DNA of 64,000 nt, taken from positions 1 through 64,000 of the forward strand of contig NZ_JAHVIT010000001.1 in assembly GCF_019801605.1 (NCBI RefSeq), read 5' to 3'. Positions 27,707 to 34,469 of this stretch are shown here, in pieces. The translations under genes and the position numbers were made by a program. The stretch comes from Maritimibacter alkaliphilus (lineage in GTDB: Bacteria > Pseudomonadota > Alphaproteobacteria > Rhodobacterales > Rhodobacteraceae). Every line of letters starts with the position of its first letter. Position 1 is the first letter of the stretch. A model generated the notes under the pieces. The model had not been told where the DNA came from, made no database searches, and was given only the letters and a program-made list of their open reading frames with translations.

Positions 27707-30550
27707 ATGCCCTTGGGAACCACAGTCTCAGCCCTCTTGCTCTCTATAGGTGCCAACCTCATCACTCCCGCCTTTGAGTCGGTTAAAGGAAAAATAACAG
27801 ATCCAATTCAGCAATTGCTAATTCGCTCCAAGCTGGAAACGCTATCTGCATCAGCCTTCATGAAAATGGAGAGCTACCTTAGAAATGAAGTCAGGGGTGA
27901 TTTTGCGGATGAAAAAATTTCAAGACTGGTGAAGGAGGCTGAGGTTGTTACCTTACGTATCGCCGAAGATAAAAGGGCTATCGTGGAGGCGAATCGTGAT
28001 GCAGATAGATTAGTTTCTACATATATTGAGAGGAACGGCTACCCCGAGACAATCCGCGAAGATGGAACGACAACTGCCTTTCTGCATTTGCTGACGCTCA
28101 CCGTTTCTATGACCATAGAGATACCAGGCCTACTTCAGGATTGGGAGAAGGACTCTTGGTCAATTTCATTTGAGAAACTTGATGAGCTCGCTGTTTCTCT
28201 GGCGCACCAGACTGAACGTGTTCTTAAAGTCTCTGAAAACGTAGCAACGCTATCAGATGGCAAGCTAACTATTGATAAAGCCATGGTGAGCTTGAAAAAT
28301 GCGCTCATGCAGGCAAAGGCGAGAAATCAGATCGAGATGTCTGGGTTGTCTCCCGCTCAAGCCGCGTCAGCTCAATTGAGGTCAATTTTTGTCGCCCCAG
28401 AATTAGAAACACTAAAGGATGATAGTTCGCCGCATGAAGAACGGCTCCTGTCATCCGAAGAACAGATCCTATCTGAGGTTGCGCAAGCTAACTCGGTTAC
28501 TCGCATAACGGGTCCTGCCGGCGCTGGTAAAACAACTCTTTTGAGGTGGATCGAACAGCACTATTGGACATTAAGTACCAGAATAGCAGTGAGATGCGAG
28601 CTTAGGACCATATCAGCCGCGGATCAGCTTCCGAGTTTGCTTGACCTTTTTGTTAGTTGCATTCCTGTCGGAATGAGGGGAACTCTCTCAAATGACGATT
28701 TTTCGCGCTGGCTGAATGCCGGGAGGTGTATCTTAATATTCGATGGGTTCGATGAGGTCTCACAGAAGCGTCGCGACGAGATTCTGGAGTGGATTAGGGG
28801 ATGTGTAGCGGGCTCTGATAGCGGGAACACATTTATTGTATCGTCTCGGGCGCTTACAACAGACCATCTTTCTGATGAAAGTTGGGCCATAAGCGGTTGG
28901 AAGGTGCCACGAGCGTGGGGCGTATTGGGTTTTGACGCTCAACGCGTTGAAAAATACATAAGTAACTGGCAAGAGCATATGCTTAATCCTATCGAGCGCG
29001 AAGCATTGCTGGACAGTGATCGGCCCAAAGAATTGGCGAAGACCTTTATAGAGGCGGAAACCATAAGGGAGCTAACTTCAAATCCGTTGCTGCTTTCAAC
29101 TCTGATGCTTGTCCATAGGTTTCAAGGAAAGAAACTCCCTAAGAATAGATCGGATCTCTACAAGGTGTATATCGATGGGATGCTCGGGCCATGGTATGAA
29201 AAGAAGGCGAGCAGTCGGAAGGACTTCTACTTGGAGTCTGATCAAATGAGACGATTTCTAAAGCTGCTTGCTATCGAGATGCAGGAGAGAGAAGTTCCGT
29301 CTCTACCAGAAGGGGTTGCGGGAAGAATCATCTCTCGCAACAAGGGTGCCGTTAGGTTTTCGGGCCCCAAAATATTGGAGCACATGCTTGAACGAACTGG
29401 ACTTCTTGTTGGCCCTGGTGACTATCAATTTGCTCACAAGAGCATAGGTGAGTTTTTAGTTGCGGAGGCGATTTTATCTGAAAGTTTTCGCAACAAGGCG
29501 GGAGACAGGGTCGACCGCCTCCATCTGCTCAACCATGCTTCAGAAGACTCTTGGCGTGTGGTCCTATTCCTCTGGATTGGCTTAGTTCCGTCCCTTAAAG
29601 ATCTGAAGGCATTTTGCTACAGCCTTATTCGGTCTGGCTACATTCAGATAGCCGCCAGCGTGATTGAAGAGAGATATGAAGACTTCACGCTCGATCATAA
29701 GGAAGACCTTGCAGAGCTTCTCATGGAGATATGTACGTTCAAGGCGGACAAGGTCGCCGCGATGATGGATTCTCTTACCATGGGCCGTTACGTTAACGAA
29801 ACTAGCCTTCCGGAATCCTACAGGGCTCGGTTTGAGATAGAGTCCATTGGTTGCCTTAAGATCTCTGGATTGGCGCATTTTGAGCACGAATTCGTACTCA
29901 ACGCTATTAGAGACAAAATTATCAAACCGGAGATGTTTGCCGACGGCCCGGGGGACAACTCGTTCTACTATGAGTTGTGGCAGAGCTGGATACGTACTGG
30001 CGTCGACTTACCCACCCTTATTCGCCTAAGTCCGTCCTGCCTCTCTAGAGTTCAAGCTCTAAGTTGTATCGCGAGAAGGCGTGGTCTGGTGAAATTGGAA
30101 AGCAGTCTGACCAGTAACGTTCGAGACGTTTTGTTTGTACCGCACATTATAGACAGCGTGCATGATCAGATTGCTATGGGCCGATTTGTGCGCAATCGGG
30201 ATGCTGAGCTTGGGCTGAACATTGATATTATTGAGGGGTATCTGGATATTAACCCGATATCGAGCTGGCCTGATGATTGGATTCCGCCTAAATTTGGAAG
30301 CAATGTTGGACTGATAGAATGGGAGAATGATGAGGCTTGGGCGAAATGCACTCGCACAACACCGCCGCGTTCGATGAAGATTTTAAACGAATACCGCGAA
30401 CGAGCAAGGGAGCTATGTAAGCGATCAGAAGTCACCGGTGAGTCGTCATCCGTGAATAGCATTTGGACGCTGGAAACTGAAGATAGTCTTTTCGAATTTG
30501 TATCCAAGGATATTATGGAAAGAGGAGATCTGGGTAGTGATCACCGATAA
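27707..30550 (+). CDS. NACHT-domain STAND NTPase, probable anti-phage defence protein
   Basis: 947 residues. The ATG at 27707 is preceded by GGAGG with 5-base spacing. Residues 1-260 are mostly helical, start with a hydrophobic segment (residues 5-23) and have no recognised effector motif; this position matches the helical N-terminal domains seen in bacterial NACHT proteins. The NACHT NTPase has Walker A GPAGAGKTT (269-277) and Walker B CILIFDGFDE (341-350) with the small residue and second acid typical of NACHT rather than AP-ATPases. A sensor-like SSRALTTD and the winged-helix-like region follow, including LTSNPLLLSTLMLV and YQFAHKSIGEFLVAE, a hallmark of NACHT NTPases. The C-terminal 340 residues show no LRR or TPR periodicity. 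Codon use is AT-rich, unlike neighbours, indicating transfer. Confidence 0.88.
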   Translation: MPLGTTVSALLLSIGANLITPAFESVKGKITDPIQQLLIRSKLETLSASAFMKMESYLRNEVRGDFADEKISRLVKEAEVVTLRIAEDKRAIVEANRDADRLVSTYIERNGYPETIREDGTTTAFLHLLTLTVSMTIEIPGLLQDWEKDSWSISFEKLDELAVSLAHQTERVLKVSENVATLSDGKLTIDKAMVSLKNALMQAKARNQIEMSGLSPAQAASAQLRSIFVAPELETLKDDSSPHEERLLSSEEQILSEVAQANSVTRITGPAGAGKTTLLRWIEQHYWTLSTRIAVRCELRTISAADQLPSLLDLFVSCIPVGMRGTLSNDDFSRWLNAGRCILIFDGFDEVSQKRRDEILEWIRGCVAGSDSGNTFIVSSRALTTDHLSDESWAISGWKVPRAWGVLGFDAQRVEKYISNWQEHMLNPIEREALLDSDRPKELAKTFIEAETIRELTSNPLLLSTLMLVHRFQGKKLPKNRSDLYKVYIDGMLGPWYEKKASSRKDFYLESDQMRRFLKLLAIEMQEREVPSLPEGVAGRIISRNKGAVRFSGPKILEHMLERTGLLVGPGDYQFAHKSIGEFLVAEAILSESFRNKAGDRVDRLHLLNHASEDSWRVVLFLWIGLVPSLKDLKAFCYSLIRSGYIQIAASVIEERYEDFTLDHKEDLAELLMEICTFKADKVAAMMDSLTMGRYVNETSLPESYRARFEIESIGCLKISGLAHFEHEFVLNAIRDKIIKPEMFADGPGDNSFYYELWQSWIRTGVDLPTLIRLSPSCLSRVQALSCIARRRGLVKLESSLTSNVRDVLFVPHIIDSVHDQIAMGRFVRNRDAELGLNIDIIEGYLDINPISSWPDDWIPPKFGSNVGLIEWENDEAWAKCTRTTPPRSMKILNEYRERARELCKRSEVTGESSSVNSIWTLETEDSLFEFVSKDIMERGDLGSDHR

Positions 30551-30831
30551 GGGCTTATCGCGCGCTCTGAAGGTCTTGGGTGGTTGATCTCGCAATGTTA
30601 AGGAGTGCTCGCTAGCCCTCAGTGTCGCTTTGGACAAGGTTATGCGGCCGTTTGCGTGGATACTGCGATTTTGACGCACGTTATTCCCAGTCGCTCGGTA
30701 GTCACACTTGCGGCATTGGGAGCTGTTTGCTCCGCGTGGATATTGAAGGGTCTCATGCTGTCCGGTCTGGGTAAGTGATCGCTCAGTGTGGCGTTTTGGG
30801 GCGCCTCGCGGAGCAGTCGCTTCTTGCCGCT

Positions 30832-31227
30832 CTATGGTACCCTTTTGAACGCGGGATGGTACGCTCGGTGTTCCTTACGTAGGTAGTCGACCATTCTAGT
30901 GTACTCATTTCCAGTCTTGCTTAGATGGCTCTGGAAGGGCTTAACAGTGCTAAACCCGGCGTTTGGTAGCCCTATCCATTGAATGCCGGTCTGTGCTCGT
31001 TTATATGCGTACATGCGCGCGCAGAAACCCACTCGAGCGTCCGTGAATACGCGCGACGCTAGCCTCTCGCCCCCGGAGACATACACATCGGAGGGGGCGG
31101 GAGGCCGGCAGCATACGTACCCCTTGTTCCAATATGCATTTAGTGACAGCGCGAGCCGTCCCTCGTAGGGCGAAACTATGTTTGTGGGGAGGCCTGCTGA
31201 CGGGCGAGCGATGGAACTATTCGACAC
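30832..31227 (-). CDS. Hypothetical protein in the island (uncertain)
   Basis: 131 codons starting at GTG 31227, with TGAGGACC about 9 bases upstream as a weak ribosome-binding site. The composition is ordinary (aromatic residues, mixed charge, e.g. LSLNAYWNKGYVCCRPP and GNEYTRMVDYLRKEHRAYHP), unlike the Arg/Ser-rich shadows elsewhere. No family is recognised. It is convergent with the NACHT gene. It could be a genuine cargo gene or chance in low-GC DNA. Confidence 0.35.
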   Translation of the reverse strand: MSNSSIARPSAGLPTNIVSPYEGRLALSLNAYWNKGYVCCRPPAPSDVYVSGGERLASRVFTDARVGFCARMYAYKRAQTGIQWIGLPNAGFSTVKPFQSHLSKTGNEYTRMVDYLRKEHRAYHPAFKRVP

Positions 31228-31357
31228 GCGGCGCCGGGGTCCTCAAGCGATAGCCAGACATCGCGCCGGGTGTCAAGAAAACGCCTGCATTTTAAGGCGG
31301 TTTCTCAAGCAGACTGGTATAGTTGTCACGTTTTGTCTTATACGTTTAGTGACAGCG
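31139..31357. repeat. Direct repeat TTTAGTGACAGCG upstream of the integrase module
   Basis: Copies at 31139-31151 and 31345-31357 are identical over 13 bases. TGTCAC at 31324-31329 is an inverted match to the GTGACA core of the second copy (31349-31354). Spacing and position, 160 bp before the first integrase-module gene, suit arm-type integrase sites or a regulator operator; this is inference. Confidence 0.4.
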
Positions 31358-31518
31358 TCCGGCTGCTTCTGGGTATATCTTCCTAGCTTCCTTGTCCGTG
31401 AGTCGCGGGCCATCTACCTTACCCCAACGAGACGGTTTGCCTGTGCGCCCAACTGCACATTCACCCCTTCGGTGCGCAAACCTGACGTAGAGAACGGCAA
31501 TCTTCTGTTGGTGGAAAA

Positions 31519-31692
31519 ATGGCGGCGACGAACATCGAACAAAAGGCCCTCAGCCTGCTGAATGCATTTGAACGGGCTGGCAAGTCGGTAAGCCGCGTTA
31601 TGGTGGATGGCCGGAAGATCGAAATCGTTCTTCGCCAGAACAGTGAAGTTGATGAGTTTGATAGGATAGATATGACCCATGGCAAAACGTGA
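31519..31692 (+). CDS. Small protein overlapping the integrase start
   Basis: 57 residues: MAATNIEQKALSLLNAFERA, then GKSVSRVMVDGRKIEIVLRQ and an acidic end. It overlaps the integrase start by 14 bp in another frame, so the two are translationally coupled. The composition (charged helix, then a short beta hairpin with RVMVDGRKIEIVL) looks natural. It could be a recombination directionality factor or integrase partner; there is no recognised helix-turn-helix, so the role is open. Confidence 0.65.
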   Translation: MAATNIEQKALSLLNAFERAGKSVSRVMVDGRKIEIVLRQNSEVDEFDRIDMTHGKT

Positions 31693-32692
31693 GCTCCCCA
31701 AGTACGTCTATCGCCAGCGCAACGGCATCTATTTTCAACGCCGGGGCTGGGCCTCTCAGAAATTCAAAAACGAATTCGGCTCTCCTGAGTTCTGGAAGGA
31801 ATACGCCGATATTCTCGGTGGTAAGGAAAAGCCACAGCGGGTCACGTCCCGCAATTTCCGCGCTCTGGTGAAGAGCTACCACAAGTCCCCCAAGTACGCG
31901 CGGCTCAAGACGCGCACGGCGCTGGACTACGACAAGTACCTGGAGTTTTTCGTCTCGATCATGGGCGACGCCAACCCGGCGGCCATGAAGCGCAAAGACG
32001 TGATCCGCATGCGCGACAGCAACGCCCATAAGGTCTACTTCGCCAACTACTCGCTGCGCGTGCTCCGTGTCCTGATGGAGCACTGCGTCGATCTGGGCTG
32101 GCGGGAGACCAACCCGGCGCGGGGTGTGGCGGAGCTGAAGTCAGAGACGGTAAAGCAGCGCGAGCCTTGGCCGCGCGAACTCCTCGACGCCTTCCGGGAG
32201 GCGTGCCCACTCGGGACGCGGGAACGGCTCGTGATGGAGCTCTGCGTCTGCACCGGCCAGCGGATCGGGGACGTTCTCGAAATGCGCTGGTCCGACATTC
32301 AGGAGGGCGCAATCGTCCTCCAGCAGAACAAGACCAAGAAAGTTCTCTGGGTACCGATCCTGCCGGAGCTGCAAGCGGCGCTCGACGTCGCCAAGCGCAA
32401 CTCGGTCTTCATCGTGACCAATGAGCGGGGGACCAACTCTTGGTCCTATCGCGGCGCATCACATGCCGTGCGCGAGGTCCGCAAGAAGATCGGGGCGCTC
32501 GACTACGACATTCATTCGTGGCGCTACAACGCGGCCTGCGAGCTTCTGGAAGCGGGCTGCGAGGATGATCTGATCGCCGCCGTGACGGGCCAGAGCCCGG
32601 CCATGGTTCTGCACTACACCAAGAAGGTTCGCCAGCGCCTGAGGGCCATCCAAGCGCAGCGGATGAGAACAGAACAAAAACAGAATGTTTAG
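31679..32692 (+). CDS. int: Tyrosine site-specific recombinase (integrase)
   Basis: 337 residues. The N-terminal SAM-like core-binding domain spans about 55-150. The catalytic residues are in the expected order: R195 (CTGQRIGDVLEMRW), Lys in the beta hairpin (QQNKTKKVLWVPI, K218-K221), H279-x-x-R282 (HSWR), and nucleophile Y313 (LHYTKK). The residue usually His/Trp before Tyr is Q305 (TGQS). Gene end lies 60 bp from the tRNA-Cys 3' end, the standard arrangement for tRNA-integrating elements. It should recombine the 44-bp att sites. GC content is host-like, unlike the NACHT cargo. Confidence 0.93.
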   Translation: MAKRELPKYVYRQRNGIYFQRRGWASQKFKNEFGSPEFWKEYADILGGKEKPQRVTSRNFRALVKSYHKSPKYARLKTRTALDYDKYLEFFVSIMGDANPAAMKRKDVIRMRDSNAHKVYFANYSLRVLRVLMEHCVDLGWRETNPARGVAELKSETVKQREPWPRELLDAFREACPLGTRERLVMELCVCTGQRIGDVLEMRWSDIQEGAIVLQQNKTKKVLWVPILPELQAALDVAKRNSVFIVTNERGTNSWSYRGASHAVREVRKKIGALDYDIHSWRYNAACELLEAGCEDDLIAAVTGQSPAMVLHYTKKVRQRLRAIQAQRMRTEQKQNV

Positions 32693-32707
32693 ACTTTTGC
32701 TTAGACT

Positions 32708-32749
32708 TTTTCAGGGGCCTTGTCGCGCTTCGCGCTAAGCCCCTGAAAA
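32708..32749. other. Inverted repeat between integrase and tRNA
   Basis: TTTTCAGGGGC (32708-32718) pairs perfectly with GCCCCTGAAAA (32739-32749), with a small internal GCGC hairpin in the loop. There is no T-run after it on either strand, so it is not a classical terminator. It could still end integrase transcription or bind a recombination protein. Confidence 0.5.
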
Positions 32750-32752
32750 CGC

Positions 32753-32796
32753 TGGAGGCGAGTACCGGAATCGAACCGGTGTACACGGATTTGCAA
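32753..32796. repeat. Right attachment site inside tRNA-Cys
   Basis: The 44-bp stretch from the CCA end to the anticodon loop is identical to 26947-26990. Strand exchange probably occurs near the anticodon loop end, as for many tRNA-specific tyrosine integrases. Confidence 0.93.
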
Positions 32797-32826
32797 TCCG
32801 CTGCGTCACCACTCCGCCAACTCGCC
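32753..32826 (-). tRNA. tRNA-Cys (anticodon GCA)
   Basis: The minus-strand sequence begins GGCGAGT (32826) and ends ACTCGCC-T-CCA (32753), giving a 7-bp acceptor stem with encoded CCA. The anticodon arm GCGGA-TTGCAAA-TCCGT has loop anticodon GCA. The T arm ACCGG-TTCGATT-CCGGT is intact. The gene remains complete because the island's att site restores its 3' half. Confidence 0.96.
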
Positions 32827-33157
32827 ATCCGTGGTGTGTGACCGGCGTTTAGCCGAAGGCGGAGGTGGGTGCAAGAGGCTCGATGCGTGACGTGGGGCAG
32901 GGCGGATGTCTGCGAGCGGTGGGCGCGCGCGAAGGAGGGCCCGGGGTGGGGCGGCCGGGGGGCTCGGTAGGGCCGGACCTCTGCCGGAACGCCAGCCTGT
33001 GGAGAAACGTGAACAATTCGTTTCCAAACCATAATTTCGCCCCGATTGGGCGCTAGCTTCGGTTCCGACGGGGGCACAACGGCGTGCCGAGGGCTGCGGC
33101 CCGACCCGGCAGTCTGAAACCCCTGACCAGCGTATCCTCAGCCGCGGAGAAACCGCC

Positions 33158-34456
33158 ATGCCCCTGACCGTCTTGAGAGTGTCCGCCGCCGCCGTGCTCG
33201 TCGCCTCTGTCGCGACTGCCGTCGTGCCTCACCTGACGGACTACATCTCCACCAATGCCATCGTGAACGCACCACTGGTTTCGGTGAATGCGCCCTTCGA
33301 CGGGGTGGTCGACATGCCCAGCCTCGGCCCCGCACGCGCGGTCCGGAAGGGCGACGTGATCGTCGAACTCCGGGAAGACCGGAATCAGAGCAGCGGCGTC
33401 CGGGCGCTCAACAGCGAGGTGGAGACGATTTCGGGCGAAATCATGGCCCTGCAGATGCAGAGGAACCGGCTGCGCGTGCTCTCGGAGGACCTTGAGGCGC
33501 GCCGCGCGTCGCAGATCGAGGCGCGGGTCGCCTGGTACGAGGTGCGCCTGCAGGAGGCGCAGGCGGATGTGGCGAGCGCCGAGAGTGCCGTGAGCCGGGC
33601 CGAGGCAATTGCCAACCGGGCCGAACGGCTGCTGGAGCGTGGGAACATTGCCGAGAGCGACGTGATCGAGGCCCAGGCCGATCTGGCCGAGGCCCGGGCG
33701 GCGCTGGCCCGTCAGCAGGCGGTGATCTCGCGGATGGAGATCGAGCGCGAGTACCTCGCCGGGGGCGACGTCATCGACCTCGCCACCAATGATATCGAGC
33801 GGGTGGACTACCGGATCGACGAGCTGGCGGTGCGGGATGCGGATCTCGATGCGCAGCTGCTGTCGCGTCAGACGCGGCTGGCCGCGCTCAAGCGCGAGAT
33901 CGACGCCCTGCAGGTCGAAAAGCTGCGCAACGAGCGGTTCCGCCCGGTCGCGGCCGCCGAGGGCGTGATCTGGGAATCCTCCGGGCAGAAGACCGCCGCG
34001 GTTGCCACCGGGGAACAGGTGGTCCAGATGCTGGACTGTTCGCGCCGCTTCCTCGAATTCATCCTGCCCGAGCGCTACTTCGAGGCGATCACGCCCGGCA
34101 CCCCGGTGTCGGTGCAGTTGAAGGGCTCCGACGAGACTTTCGAGGCCGAGATTTCCGCCGTCTATGGCGGCGGCGCGCGTCCGAACCTGAAGATGCAGGC
34201 GGCACAGCCGCGGCTCGACAACCGCGAAGGGCTGCGCGTGATCGTGCGGATGCCGGCGGTGGATGTGTCGCAGGTGACCGTGGCCCGTGGCTTCTGCGAC
34301 GTGGGCCGGTCCGCCGAGGTGCGCTTCCGTGGCAAGTCCGAGACGCTGGTGGCCGGGATCCTCGACCGCGTGAAGGACGTGACGGGCCTCTTCCCCGAGG
34401 CGGTGGCCCTCGACAGCCGCAGCGACGGGGCGCCGGACGCGCCCGTCACCAACTGA
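33158..34456 (+). CDS. bgsB: HlyD-like membrane fusion protein of a beta-glucan synthase pair (BgsB-like)
   Basis: 432 residues. One N-terminal membrane helix (about 6-25), a biotinyl-lipoyl-like half (APFDGVVDMPSLGPARAVRKGD), a long coiled coil (about 80-270, with QMQRNRLRVLSEDLEARR) and the returning beta-barrel (VAAAEGVIWESSGQKTAAV, PGTPVSVQLKGSDETF). It lies 13 bp before a GT2 synthase. This order and pairing match bgsBA of Sinorhizobium meliloti, where the fusion protein is needed to export mixed-linkage beta-glucan. The symbol is by analogy. It would span the periplasm between the synthase and the outer membrane. Confidence 0.75.
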   Translation: MPLTVLRVSAAAVLVASVATAVVPHLTDYISTNAIVNAPLVSVNAPFDGVVDMPSLGPARAVRKGDVIVELREDRNQSSGVRALNSEVETISGEIMALQMQRNRLRVLSEDLEARRASQIEARVAWYEVRLQEAQADVASAESAVSRAEAIANRAERLLERGNIAESDVIEAQADLAEARAALARQQAVISRMEIEREYLAGGDVIDLATNDIERVDYRIDELAVRDADLDAQLLSRQTRLAALKREIDALQVEKLRNERFRPVAAAEGVIWESSGQKTAAVATGEQVVQMLDCSRRFLEFILPERYFEAITPGTPVSVQLKGSDETFEAEISAVYGGGARPNLKMQAAQPRLDNREGLRVIVRMPAVDVSQVTVARGFCDVGRSAEVRFRGKSETLVAGILDRVKDVTGLFPEAVALDSRSDGAPDAPVTN

Positions 34457-34469
34457 CGGAGCTGCCGGA

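Larger units (their letters stand above)
30551..31518. other. Region between the NACHT gene and the integrase module
   Basis: About 970 bp. The only open frame with a natural-looking composition is on the minus strand at 30832-31227. A 13-bp direct repeat TTTAGTGACAGCG occurs at 31139 and 31345, the second with an adjacent inverted TGTCAC. The rest shows nothing I can assign. Confidence 0.5.
26947..32796. mobile_element. Integrative genomic island in tRNA-Cys(GCA) carrying a NACHT NTPase
   Basis: A 44-bp direct repeat (26947-26990 and 32753-32796) bounds about 5.8 kb. The right copy is the 3' part of an intact tRNA-Cys, from anticodon loop to CCA. The left copy is an orphan 3' half. A tyrosine integrase ends 60 bp from the tRNA. 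The cargo is one 947-residue NACHT NTPase, a possible minus-strand ORF and a 57-codon ORF that overlaps the integrase start. The DNA of the cargo is visibly AT-richer than the flanks. No transfer or phage structural genes are present, so it is a minimal, probably mobilisable or satellite-type, element. Confidence 0.92.

Noticed and set aside
31178-31561. 127-codon plus-strand frame in the island
   Set aside because: Overlaps the better-supported 57-codon ORF and has no natural-looking domain or ribosome-binding site.
32708-32749. Classical Rho-independent terminator after the integrase
   Set aside because: Perfect stem but no T-run on either strand; kept only as an inverted repeat.
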